Assembly: GCA_900549495.1 (NCBI GenBank)
Contig: UROL01000056.1
Coordinates: 1-11,187 of the forward strand
DNA: 11,187 nt
Direction of reading: 5' to 3'
Origin: an uncultured Eubacteriales bacterium
GTDB taxonomy: Bacteria > Bacillota > Clostridia > Oscillospirales > Oscillospiraceae
Below, piece after piece: positions 1 through 5,997 of the stretch (the stretch's first letter is position 1; each line of letters begins with the position of its first letter). A program made the translations under genes and the position numbers. Below the pieces are notes generated by a model that did no database searches, was not told where the DNA came from, and worked only from the letters and a program-made list of their open reading frames with translations.

Positions 1-716
1 TGGTTGTACAGACGGGACAGGCCGGTGGCGTTCTCGGTGGAAGCGTAGGTGTAAGCGGTGTGCTCAGCGTTGGCATAAGTGCCGCCGCCGACGTTGGTCA
101 CCAGAGCGCGGGTGCCCTGGTCGCCGCCCTGGCCGCCGCAGTAGATGCAGCCAACATACTCGTAGCCGGCATCGTAGACAGCCTGAACAGCCTTGAAGAA
201 GTCTTCAACGGAGTTCCAGGTGTGGGTCTCTTCGTTCAGGTACTGCAGAGCATCGGCCTCGGCGAACACGTCCCGGTTGATGGCCATGCAGTGAGCGATC
301 ATGCACACGGGCATCTCGTACACTTCGCCGTTGGCGCTGGTGCAGGAGCTGACAACGCTGGCGTAGGTGCCTTCGGGAACCAGGTCAGCCAGGTCAACCA
401 TCAGGCCCTTGGCACCCCAGTTGGCAATCAGACGCTCGGGGCCTTCCATGATGATATCGGGAGCCTGTTTGCCTTCGATGGCGGTGTTGACCTTGTCATC
501 GCCGTTGGTGTAGTCCAGGTATTCCACATTCACCTTGATTTCGGGGTGAGCAGCGTGAAAGTCAGCCAGCAGGTCAGAGACAGTGGCCTCGTCCACCCAC
601 TTGCCGATGGGGTAGGTCCACAGGGAGATTTCGGTCACGTCGGCAGCGCTGGCAGTGAAAACACACAGGCTCATTACCATGGCGACGGACAGCAGGATTG
701 CGAGCAGCTTTTTCAT
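1..716 (-). CDS. Sugar ABC transporter extracellular solute-binding protein, N-terminal part (cut by window edge)
   Basis: The reading frame is open from an ATG at 716 to the left edge, about 238 residues; the C-terminal part is missing. Residues 1-24 form a signal peptide: KK at the start, a hydrophobic stretch, then an ASA/AD type I cleavage site. There is no clear lipobox before Cys18. The mature part begins ISLWTYP and continues with an HPEIKVNVEYLDY segment, a PDIIMEGPE segment and a WNSVEDFFKAV segment. This is the usual start of family 1 (MalE-like) sugar-binding proteins. The ribosome site AGGAGGA lies at 722-728, with a promoter at 781-809. Its likely role is capturing a sugar outside the cell for an ABC importer whose permease genes would lie beyond the window. 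The ligand cannot be read from sequence. The adjoining epimerase, kinase and nagA suggest an N-acetylated amino sugar. Confidence 0.88.
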   Translation of the reverse strand, partial: MKKLLAILLSVAMVMSLCVFTASAADVTEISLWTYPIGKWVDEATVSDLLADFHAAHPEIKVNVEYLDYTNGDDKVNTAIEGKQAPDIIMEGPERLIANWGAKGLMVDLADLVPEGTYASVVSSCTSANGEVYEMPVCMIAHCMAINRDVFAEADALQYLNEETHTWNSVEDFFKAVQAVYDAGYEYVGCIYCGGQGGDQGTRALVTNVGGGTYANAEHTAYTYASTENATGLSRLYN

Positions 717-721
717 AAGTA

Positions 722-728
722 TCCTCCT
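722..728 (-). promoter_or_regulatory. Ribosome binding site of solute-binding protein
   Basis: AGGAGGA on the minus strand, five bases before the ATG at 716. It fixes that start. Confidence 0.8.
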
Positions 729-749
729 AGTTGGTTTGTTTTGTTGGAT

Positions 750-766
750 TCGCGTAATTCACGCGA
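750..766. promoter_or_regulatory. GC-rich palindrome in the leader of the solute-binding protein gene (possible operator)
   Basis: TCGCGT and ACGCGA form perfect 6-base arms around a 5-base AT-rich centre. The element lies about 9-25 bases after the expected transcription start of the binding-protein promoter. A repressor bound there would block transcription; alternatively it is a small hairpin in the mRNA leader. It differs from the TGAAAA-type palindromes nearby, so a second regulator (for example LacI family) is possible. The symmetry is seen; the function is inferred. Confidence 0.5.
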
Positions 767-780
767 CCTGACTTGCCTTT

Positions 781-809
781 ATCTTAGCCAAGGTGTACAG
801 AAAAGTCAA
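781..809 (-). promoter_or_regulatory. Predicted sigma-A promoter of the solute-binding protein gene
   Basis: On the minus strand TTGACT (804-809) and TAAGAT (781-786) are separated by exactly 17 bases. The -35 box matches consensus at 5 of 6 positions and the -10 at 4 of 6. It gives a leader of roughly 58 bases. This implies the binding protein can be transcribed separately from the regulator gene upstream. Confidence 0.65.
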
Positions 810-819
810 GGGGCTGGCG

Positions 820-834
820 TGAAAAATATTTTCA
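820..834. promoter_or_regulatory. Putative RpiR operator upstream of the solute-binding protein promoter
   Basis: TGAAAAATATTTTCA is a near-perfect palindrome (six-base arms TGAAAA/TTTTCA). It is 10 bases upstream of the -35 box at 804-809. It matches the site at 3243-3257 in the divergent promoter region at 13 of 15 positions. Sharing this motif with the regulator's own locus suggests the RpiR protein encoded at 1035-1892 binds here. Binding itself is inference. Confidence 0.55.
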
Positions 835-955
835 AAACAGGTTTTTTTAGAAAACTTCGGCATTTCACACAAAAATCGAGGGCTTCGGCCCGGCCACTTC
901 CCGGCTGCCTTTGGAGAGTATTCACAACAAGTTTAGGGAAGTTTCGGAGTTTCTG

Positions 956-971
956 TGAAAATGAATTTTCA
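956..971. promoter_or_regulatory. Second putative RpiR operator in the intergenic region
   Basis: TGAAAATGAATTTTCA has perfect 7-base arms (TGAAAAT/ATTTTCA) around two bases. It continues into AAAAA. The 13-mer starting at 963 recurs exactly at 3220-3232, in the divergent promoter region. It is about 136 bases from the 820-834 site, a distance that would allow DNA looping by a multimeric regulator (inference). Confidence 0.5.
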
Positions 972-992
972 AAAACAATAATGTATGAAAAT

Positions 993-1025
993 CCCCTCTC
1001 CGGCCCGTCGAGGCGGGGAGAGGGG
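993..1025 (-). terminator. Terminator-like hairpin after the RpiR gene
   Basis: CCCCTCTCC (993-1001) pairs with GGAGAGGGG (1017-1025), a perfect 9-base stem with a 15-base loop that can itself fold. On the minus strand it begins about 10 bases after the regulator's stop codon and is followed by ATTTTC and, further on, TGTTTTTG. The T tract is imperfect, so termination may be partial. Confidence 0.6.
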
Positions 1026-1034
1026 AGGGGAGAA

Positions 1035-1892
1035 TCAAACGTGCTTTGCCGACAGGGCCTGGGCAATGCGGTTGCGGCTGTCCTTGGCGCTTTCCAGATT
1101 CTTCCGGGTAAACTCGGAAAAGAGAATGTCAATCAGATACATTTGGGCAATTCTGGCCGGGATGGAGCCACTTTGCAGGGGATTTTCGTTGGCCCCGCAT
1201 TGCAGCACAATGTCTGCTAAGGCGGCACCGGGGGAGTTGGGGAACCGGGTGACCAAAATCACCTTCGCCCCCCGTTCCCGGACGGATTTCAGAGTGTCCA
1301 GCATGGCCAGGGTAGAGCCGGAGTAGGAGAAGAACAGCACCGCATCCGTGGGCTCCATCAGCACCGCCGCCATGGCCTGCATGTGGGAATCGCTTACCGG
1401 CCGGAACTTGCTGCTGATGGTGGAGAACAGATGGGCCGCCTCGGCGGCAATCAGCATGGAGCCGCCCTGGCCCATGCAGTATACGCTGGTGCTGCTCCGG
1501 AGGATGGCGGCGGCCTGGGCCACGGCCTGGAGGTTCAGCACCTCCAGGGTCTGGTTCATGGCGGTGACGCTGGCATTTAGGAGCTTCCGGCTGATGGTGT
1601 CCAGGTCATCCTCCTGGGTGATTTCCCCGGAGAGGGGATTGTCCTCCAGCCGCCCCACAGAGGCATTGGCAATGGCAATTTTGAAGTCCGGATAGCCCTT
1701 GTAGCCAAGCCTGCGGCAAAAGCGAGACACCGTGGCATCGGCCACTGCACAGGCACTGGCCAATTCGGAGATGGACATCCTGGAAATGCTGTTCTGTGCA
1801 GACAGAATATAGTCGGCCAGCTTCTTTTCCGATGCGGTGAAGGTATAGTATTCACTTCCAATGTGCACAAATACACTGGGCTGGGATTCCAT
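1035..1892 (-). CDS. MurR/RpiR family transcriptional regulator
   Basis: A 285-residue protein with the two-domain layout of the RpiR family. The N-terminal helix-turn-helix (about 1-78) includes SISELASACAVADATVSRFC and the following RLGYKGYPDFK, the usual DNA-recognition segment. The C-terminal SIS sugar-phosphate domain (about 125-265) has GQGGS at 141-145 and SYSGST at 189-194, the phosphosugar-binding loops. I chose the ATG at 1892: AAGGGGG lies seven bases upstream, whereas a GTG two codons earlier (1898) would leave almost no spacing. The gene follows the epimerase gene by 42 bases, so the two are probably cotranscribed. RpiR proteins usually repress or activate sugar genes in response to a phosphosugar. 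Here the effector could be GlcNAc-6-P or ManNAc-6-P, by inference from the neighbours. Candidate binding sites are at 820-834, 956-971, 3213-3228 and 3243-3257. Confidence 0.92.
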   Translation of the reverse strand: MESQPSVFVHIGSEYYTFTASEKKLADYILSAQNSISRMSISELASACAVADATVSRFCRRLGYKGYPDFKIAIANASVGRLEDNPLSGEITQEDDLDTISRKLLNASVTAMNQTLEVLNLQAVAQAAAILRSSTSVYCMGQGGSMLIAAEAAHLFSTISSKFRPVSDSHMQAMAAVLMEPTDAVLFFSYSGSTLAMLDTLKSVRERGAKVILVTRFPNSPGAALADIVLQCGANENPLQSGSIPARIAQMYLIDILFSEFTRKNLESAKDSRNRIAQALSAKHV

Positions 1893-1934
1893 GGGCACAC
1901 CCCCTTGTTATCTTTTTTGAAGTGGACGCTGCCA

Positions 1935-3140
1935 TCAGCCTTCGGTGGTCAGCTGCTTGAGCATGATGTCGGTCTTAATCAGCATTCTGGGCAGATGGAA
2001 GGGGCCCTTGAAGGTGGAGCCCTTGGTGCTGGGCATGGTGGGCAGACCGTCCCGGCGGAGATAGCCGTACCACTCGCCGTACTGGGGGTCGGAGAAGTGG
2101 GCCTTGGCGTAGTCCAGGGTCTTGAAATACCAATCCAGGTATTCCTCCTTGCCGGTATCCCGGTAGAGCATCAGGGAGGAGATGAGAATCTCGTTATGGG
2201 GCCACCATAGCTTCATGTCGTGCTCGTAGGCCTCGGGGGGATTGCCCAGGGCATCGATGAAGTACAGCAGTCCGCCGTATTCCTTGTCCCAACCGGCGTT
2301 GATAGCCCAGTTGAAAATCTGCTCGGCCTTGGCAACCAATTCCTTGTCGCCGGTGCGGTGGGCATGCTCCAGCATAAACCACACGCCCTCAATGTCGTGG
2401 CCGGGGTTGACGATGCGGCCCTCGGTGTATTCCAGGTTGGCCTCGCCGTTGGGGCCTACGTTTTCCAGAATGCAGTGGAGCTCGGGATGGTAGTTGTATT
2501 TGAAAATCTCGTCCACGCAGCCCTGGGCCCGCTGCTCATACAGTTCCTTCTTCTCCGAATCCACCCGCATCATCACGGTGAGGACGTTCAGGAAAATCAT
2601 GGGCAGGCCAAAGGAGCGGCCGGTTCTGGTTTCGGGGATGGTCTTGGGGCCCATGCCGGTGGGGTCGGGCATTCCGTGCCACAGGTTCCAGTACATTTCG
2701 CAGGCTTCCCGGGCCCGGGTCAGGCACTCTTTTTCGCCGGTGACACCGTAGTATTCGGCGTTGGCCAGGGCGTAGAAGGCCTCGGAGTAGAAATACCGCC
2801 GCTGCCGCAGGGGCTTGCCGTCCTTGGTGACGGTGAAGTACATCCGGTTACCGGCCTGGCGGTTGATGCAGTACTTTTCCATGAAGTCCAGGCAGCTCTT
2901 GGAGGCGTCCAGCCACTCCTGCTTTGCCCCATACACATGGCACAGATAGGCGAACATCCAGGCGCACCGGCCCTGCATCCACACGCTCTTGTCGGTGGAA
3001 TAAACCTTCCCGTAGCGATCCAGGCAGGTATACACGCCGCCGAATTCGGGGTCCATACCGTTTTTCAGCCAGAAGCTGATGCAGCGCTCCAGCTCCTGCT
3101 CAGTCCACTGCTTGGCTTGCAGCAGTTTTTCTTTGTTCAT
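1935..3140 (-). CDS. N-acylglucosamine 2-epimerase (AGE family)
   Basis: A 401-residue protein, the normal length for this (alpha/alpha)6-barrel family. It interconverts N-acetylglucosamine and N-acetylmannosamine in the cytoplasm. It resembles the animal renin-binding protein type more than the cellobiose epimerase branch, judging by remembered motifs: EFGGVYTCLDRYGKVY (about 32-47), VWMQGR (53-58), NPGHDIEGVWF (245-255), MKLWWPHNE (309-317), YGEWYGYLRRDG (354-365) and KGPFHLPR (378-385). His248, His315 and His382 lie in the conserved active-site segments. The start at 3140 has AAAGGAGG seven bases upstream; longer in-frame starts lack a ribosome site and would run through the promoter. It is first in the minus-strand unit, divergent from the kinase operon. 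A role on free ManNAc, as in sialic acid breakdown, fits kinase plus NagA across the promoter. Mannose or another 2-epimerisation cannot be excluded. Confidence 0.9.
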   Translation of the reverse strand: MNKEKLLQAKQWTEQELERCISFWLKNGMDPEFGGVYTCLDRYGKVYSTDKSVWMQGRCAWMFAYLCHVYGAKQEWLDASKSCLDFMEKYCINRQAGNRMYFTVTKDGKPLRQRRYFYSEAFYALANAEYYGVTGEKECLTRAREACEMYWNLWHGMPDPTGMGPKTIPETRTGRSFGLPMIFLNVLTVMMRVDSEKKELYEQRAQGCVDEIFKYNYHPELHCILENVGPNGEANLEYTEGRIVNPGHDIEGVWFMLEHAHRTGDKELVAKAEQIFNWAINAGWDKEYGGLLYFIDALGNPPEAYEHDMKLWWPHNEILISSLMLYRDTGKEEYLDWYFKTLDYAKAHFSDPQYGEWYGYLRRDGLPTMPSTKGSTFKGPFHLPRMLIKTDIMLKQLTTEG

Positions 3141-3147
3141 ATTGTTT

Positions 3148-3155
3148 CCTCCTTT
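3148..3155 (-). promoter_or_regulatory. Ribosome binding site of the epimerase gene
   Basis: AAAGGAGG on the minus strand, seven bases from the ATG at 3140. It decides the start against upstream in-frame codons reaching to 3209. Confidence 0.85.
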
Positions 3156-3187
3156 GAAAATTTGGCAGCCTTTTTTTACCTTTTTCA

Positions 3188-3216
3188 ATAGTAGCATTAT
3201 CCTAATCATTTTTCAA
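3188..3216 (-). promoter_or_regulatory. Predicted sigma-A promoter of the epimerase-regulator unit
   Basis: TTGAAA (3211-3216) and TACTAT (3188-3193) on the minus strand, spaced exactly 17 bases. The -35 box overlaps an operator-like sequence at 3213-3228. Confidence 0.65.
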
Positions 3217-3228
3217 GTAGAATTTTCA
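3213..3228. promoter_or_regulatory. Degenerate operator-like site over the epimerase -35 box
   Basis: The right half AATTTTCA is intact and belongs to the 13-mer shared with 963-975. The left half is degenerate. Overall 12 of 16 positions match the site at 956-971. Its overlap with the -35 box would suit repression. This is the weakest of the four sites. Confidence 0.35.
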
Positions 3229-3237
3229 AAAAAGCTA

Positions 3238-3266
3238 GTGACAGAAAAACATTTTCATGTTACAAT
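3238..3266 (+). promoter_or_regulatory. Predicted extended -10 promoter of the kinase-esterase-YesL-nagA operon
   Basis: GTGACA (3238-3243) and TACAAT (3261-3266) each match consensus at 5 of 6 positions and are 17 bases apart. TG at 3258-3259 adds an extended -10 element. It lies about 40 bases before the GTG start at 3306. Confidence 0.72.
3243..3257. promoter_or_regulatory. Putative RpiR operator between the -35 and -10 boxes of the kinase operon
   Basis: AGAAAAACATTTTCA matches 820-834 at 13 of 15 positions. It fills the spacer of the promoter at 3238-3266, where a bound protein would exclude RNA polymerase. It also lies 26 bases upstream of the epimerase -35 box, so one site could affect both directions. 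Confidence 0.55.
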
Positions 3267-3305
3267 TTCATTATCTCCCATTTATATGAAAGAGGTGCAT
3301 TTATC

Positions 3306-4688
3306 GTGAAATTTCTTGGAGTCAACATTTCAGTTCAGAACAGTCCCGAGCTGGATCCGGAATTCATCCCGCTGCATCTGTTCAACAAGGCCTTCCTGGC
3401 AGATGCCAAAAAGCCGGTATCCATTGCCGTGGAGCGGGCCAAGGGCGAAATGGCCTGCTGCCATACCTTCATCCACGGTACCCCCGAGATGAAGGAGGCG
3501 GACTGCTTCTACATCGACCGGCTGGTGAAATTCCTGCTTTGGATGAAGGGCGGCTTCCGCATCTATGTCAGCGGCGACGAGATGATTTATGACTACCTGC
3601 GTAGCATCTACTGCGCCGGCGGCAAGCAGGAGTTCGACTGGGACTACATGGCAAACGTCTTTGAGCATCCCTTCGAGATTCTGCTGGTGGATGCCGTGCC
3701 CGAAAGCAAGGATGCCCCCCAGAAGATTGGCGGCCACTTCGAGGGCTGCCGCATCGGCTTTGATGCCGGTGGCTCCGACCGGAAGGTTTCCGCCGTTATC
3801 GACGGCGAGACGGTGTATTCCGAAGAGGTGGTCTGGTTCCCCAAGACCAATGCCGACCCCGATTATCACTACAACGGCATTGTAGAGGCCCTCAAGTCCG
3901 CCGCCTCCCATATGCCCCGGGTGGATGCCGTGGGCGTGTCCTCCGCCGGTGTGTTCATCAACAACCGCACCATGAATGCCTCTTTGTTCCTGAAGGTTCC
4001 CCAGGAGCTGTATGACAAAAAGGTGAAGGATATCTATATCCGGGCCATCACCGACACCTTTGGCGACGTTCCCTACAGCGTGGTCAACGACGGCGACGTA
4101 TCCGCTCTGGCCGGAGCCATCAGCCTGGGCAAGAACAATATGCTGGGAATCGCCATGGGCACCAGCGAGGCCGTTGGCTTCGTGGACGGCAACGGCTGCA
4201 TCACCGGTTGGCTCAATGAGCTGGCCTTCTGCCCGGTGGATGCCTCCCCCAAGGCCATGCAGGACGAGTGGTCCGGGGATATCGGCGTGGGCTGCAAGTA
4301 TTTCTCCCAGGATGCTGTGATTAAGCTGGCCCCCGCTGCCGGAATCCAGCTGGAGGAGAGCCTGTCTCCCGCCGAAAAGCTGAAGAAGGTTCAGGGCCTT
4401 ATGGAGCAGGGCGACCCCAGAGCCGCTGCCATCTACCGGAGCATCGGCACCTATCTGGCCCACACCTTCGCCCTGTACCATGATTTCTACGGCTTTGAAT
4501 ATGTGCTGCTGCTGGGCCGGGTAATGTCCGGCAAGGGCGGCGATTTGCTGCTGGAGACCTACAACAAGGTGATGGAAAACGAGTATCCCGAGCTTGCCAA
4601 GGTGATTCATGTGGCCCTGCCGGATGAGAAGTTCCGCCGGGTGGGTCAGTCCGCCATTGCTGCCTCCCTGCCGGAGCTGAAAAAGTAA
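3306..4688 (+). CDS. ROK-type sugar kinase with long N-terminal extension
   Basis: A 460-residue protein, longer than the roughly 300 of simple ROK kinases. Residues 1-147 form an extension I cannot assign to a domain. The ROK fold then begins: phosphate-binding GFDAGGSDRKVSAVIDGE (151-168), AVGVSSAGVFINNR (208-221), the VVNDGDVSALAGA segment (259-271) whose Asp262 occupies the ROK catalytic-base position, and GIAMGTSEAVGFV (281-293). The usual ROK zinc signature (HxxGH then CxCGxxGCxE) is absent; the corresponding stretch reads WLNELAFCPVD. The start is GTG, with AGAGGTG eight bases upstream; no in-frame ATG lies nearby upstream. It is first in a four-gene operon ending in nagA, so phosphorylation of GlcNAc (or ManNAc) is the natural guess. 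The substrate is inferred from context. I recall similarly built homologues in other bacteria, so the extension is probably a subfamily trait, not a fusion error. Confidence 0.82.
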   Translation: MKFLGVNISVQNSPELDPEFIPLHLFNKAFLADAKKPVSIAVERAKGEMACCHTFIHGTPEMKEADCFYIDRLVKFLLWMKGGFRIYVSGDEMIYDYLRSIYCAGGKQEFDWDYMANVFEHPFEILLVDAVPESKDAPQKIGGHFEGCRIGFDAGGSDRKVSAVIDGETVYSEEVVWFPKTNADPDYHYNGIVEALKSAASHMPRVDAVGVSSAGVFINNRTMNASLFLKVPQELYDKKVKDIYIRAITDTFGDVPYSVVNDGDVSALAGAISLGKNNMLGIAMGTSEAVGFVDGNGCITGWLNELAFCPVDASPKAMQDEWSGDIGVGCKYFSQDAVIKLAPAAGIQLEESLSPAEKLKKVQGLMEQGDPRAAAIYRSIGTYLAHTFALYHDFYGFEYVLLLGRVMSGKGGDLLLETYNKVMENEYPELAKVIHVALPDEKFRRVGQSAIAASLPELKK

Positions 4689-4703
4689 AAAGAGGTTTCA
4701 ATA

Positions 4704-5354
4704 ATGAAAAAGCATATTGTCTGTTTTGGCGATTCCAATACCCACGGCTACTGCGCCGACCCCACCGATACCGTCACCGGCGGCGCCCGGTTTGACGAGA
4801 CCGAGCGCTGGACCTGCCTGCTTCAGCAGAAGCTGGGTGAAGAATATCTGGTGCTGGAAGAGGGGCTGTCCGGCCGCACCACCGTGTTCCCCGATGCCCT
4901 CCACGAGAGCATGGATGGCCTGGGGGTTATCTACTCTACCCTGATGTGCCACGAGCCGGTGGACCTGCTGGTAATCATGCTGGGCACCAACGACACCAAG
5001 GAGCGCCTGGGTGTCAACGCCGCCTGCATTGCCATCGGTATGGAGCGGCTGGTACGCAAGGCCCAAAGCGTGATGTGCTGGGCCAAGGAGCCCAATATCC
5101 TCATTGTCTGCCCGCCCCACATCCTCAAGGAGATGTATGACAATCCCTGCGGCGTGCCTATGGGCAACGGCTGCGTGGAGAAGTCCCAGGAGCTGTCCGG
5201 CTATCTCCGGGAGACCGCAAAGATGCTGGGGGCTGCCTTCCTGGATGCCCAGGAGTTTGCGGAGTTCAACCGGGTGGACGGTATGCATCTGACCGCCAAG
5301 GGTCACCGGGCAATGGCGGAGAAGCTAAGCCAGGTGATTCCGGAACTTCTGTAA
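4704..5354 (+). CDS. SGNH/GDSL-family esterase (arylesterase-like)
   Basis: A 216-residue single-domain hydrolase. Block I is CFGDSNTHG (7-15) with nucleophile Ser11. Block II is EEGLSGRTT (52-60) with oxyanion Gly57. Block III is MLGTNDTKE (92-100) with Asn96. Block V is DGMHLT (192-197) with the Asp192/His195 pair. The RWTCLLQQKLG, EEGLSGRTT and IIMLGTNDTK-like segments resemble the Mycobacterium smegmatis acyltransferase/arylesterase branch. No signal peptide is seen, so it acts in the cytoplasm. It starts 15 bases after the kinase stop, with AGAGGT upstream. Placed between a sugar kinase and nagA, it may remove O-acetyl groups from an imported acetylated amino sugar or sialic acid; that is inference. 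A general acyl-ester hydrolase is the alternative. Confidence 0.85.
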   Translation: MKKHIVCFGDSNTHGYCADPTDTVTGGARFDETERWTCLLQQKLGEEYLVLEEGLSGRTTVFPDALHESMDGLGVIYSTLMCHEPVDLLVIMLGTNDTKERLGVNAACIAIGMERLVRKAQSVMCWAKEPNILIVCPPHILKEMYDNPCGVPMGNGCVEKSQELSGYLRETAKMLGAAFLDAQEFAEFNRVDGMHLTAKGHRAMAEKLSQVIPELL

Positions 5355-5992
5355 TGGGCCGCTCCATTTTCCGCCCGGAGGGGCCGGTTTGGAACATCTG
5401 CAACACCATCACCGATACCCTTCTGCTCAGCGGCCTCTGGTGCCTGTGCAGCCTGCCCATGGTGACCCTGGGGGCAGCCACCACGGCGCTGTATGATGCG
5501 GCGGTACACGGCATCCGCTGCCGGGAGGCGGGGACATATAAGCGGTTTTTCCGCACCTTCAAGGCGGAGTTCAAAACCTCGGTGCCGGTGACGCTGGTGT
5601 GGGGCGGGGTGTGCCTGTTTGCCGTGTATGTGCTGGCCCTGCTGGACGAGGCCGCCGCAGAAAGCACCCAGGCCGCCCTGATGGCCGGGGGCTATCGGGC
5701 GCTGCTGGCGCTGCCCATGTGCGTGTTTGCCTGGTCGTGTATGCTGCTGTCCCGGTTTACCTACCGCTTCCGGGAGCTCACCGGCAACGCCCTGCGGTTT
5801 CTTCCGGCCCACCTCCTGCCCTCTGTGGCCGTGGCGGCCATGACCTGGGCGGTTTGCTGGTATGTGGCTCGCTACCCCATTGGCCTGTTCTTTGCCCCGG
5901 GGGTTCTGGCCATCGGCTGGTCCCTGGTGGCGGAGCCTGTTTTCAAGAAATACGGCGGCGCTGTGCTGCCGGAAAAGAGTAAGAAGGAGTAA
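5354..5992 (+). CDS. YesL-like DUF624 membrane protein
   Basis: A 212-residue integral membrane protein. The N-terminal WNICNTITDTLLLSGLWCL segment followed by SLPMVTLGAATTALYDAA (33-50) is the hallmark of YesL/DUF624 proteins. After an amphipathic stretch with FFRTFKAEFKTS come about four more hydrophobic segments (near 78-97, 107-132, 149-170 and 176-197), giving around five in total, and a lysine-rich tail. The start ATG shares one base with the esterase stop (TAATG), so translation is probably coupled; no strong separate ribosome site is seen. DUF624 genes commonly accompany sugar ABC transporters in Firmicutes but the molecular role is unknown. Its presence links this operon to the binding protein encoded at the left edge. 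Confidence 0.85.
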   Translation: MGRSIFRPEGPVWNICNTITDTLLLSGLWCLCSLPMVTLGAATTALYDAAVHGIRCREAGTYKRFFRTFKAEFKTSVPVTLVWGGVCLFAVYVLALLDEAAAESTQAALMAGGYRALLALPMCVFAWSCMLLSRFTYRFRELTGNALRFLPAHLLPSVAVAAMTWAVCWYVARYPIGLFFAPGVLAIGWSLVAEPVFKKYGGAVLPEKSKKE

Positions 5993-5997
5993 ATGTC

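Larger units (their letters stand above)
717..1034. other. Intergenic region between regulator gene and solute-binding protein gene
   Basis: This AT-rich stretch of about 318 bases holds the promoter, ribosome site, two TGAAAA-type palindromes (820-834, 956-971), a GC palindrome (750-766) and the terminator-like hairpin at 993-1025. A short UUCG-type hairpin (GGGC/GCCC, 880-891) is followed on the minus strand by TCGATTTTT and could be a weak second terminator. I see no convincing gene; open frames here have no ribosome site or recognisable protein. Confidence 0.6.

Noticed and set aside
880..891. UUCG-type hairpin GGGC/GCCC followed by TCGATTTTT on the minus strand, as a separate terminator
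   Set aside because: The stem has only four base pairs; kept as a remark in the intergenic entry and not called as a feature.
806..1132. Small minus-strand open frame between the regulator and binding-protein genes
   Set aside because: It overlaps the regulator's 3' end and passes through the hairpin and operator sites; no ribosome site or conserved motif is visible.
60..1220. Open frame on the plus strand spanning the binding-protein gene, the intergenic region and the 3' end of the RpiR gene
   Set aside because: It crosses two genes and their regulatory DNA, and matches no recognisable protein.
3141..3305. Possible riboswitch or small RNA in the divergent region
   Set aside because: The leaders are short and AT-rich, and promoter boxes plus operator-like palindromes account for the structure; no extended RNA fold was seen.
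3330..4610. A 426-codon open frame on the minus strand opposite the ROK kinase gene
   Set aside because: It is antisense to a well-supported gene, is rich in G, H, A and V without motifs, and has no start signals.
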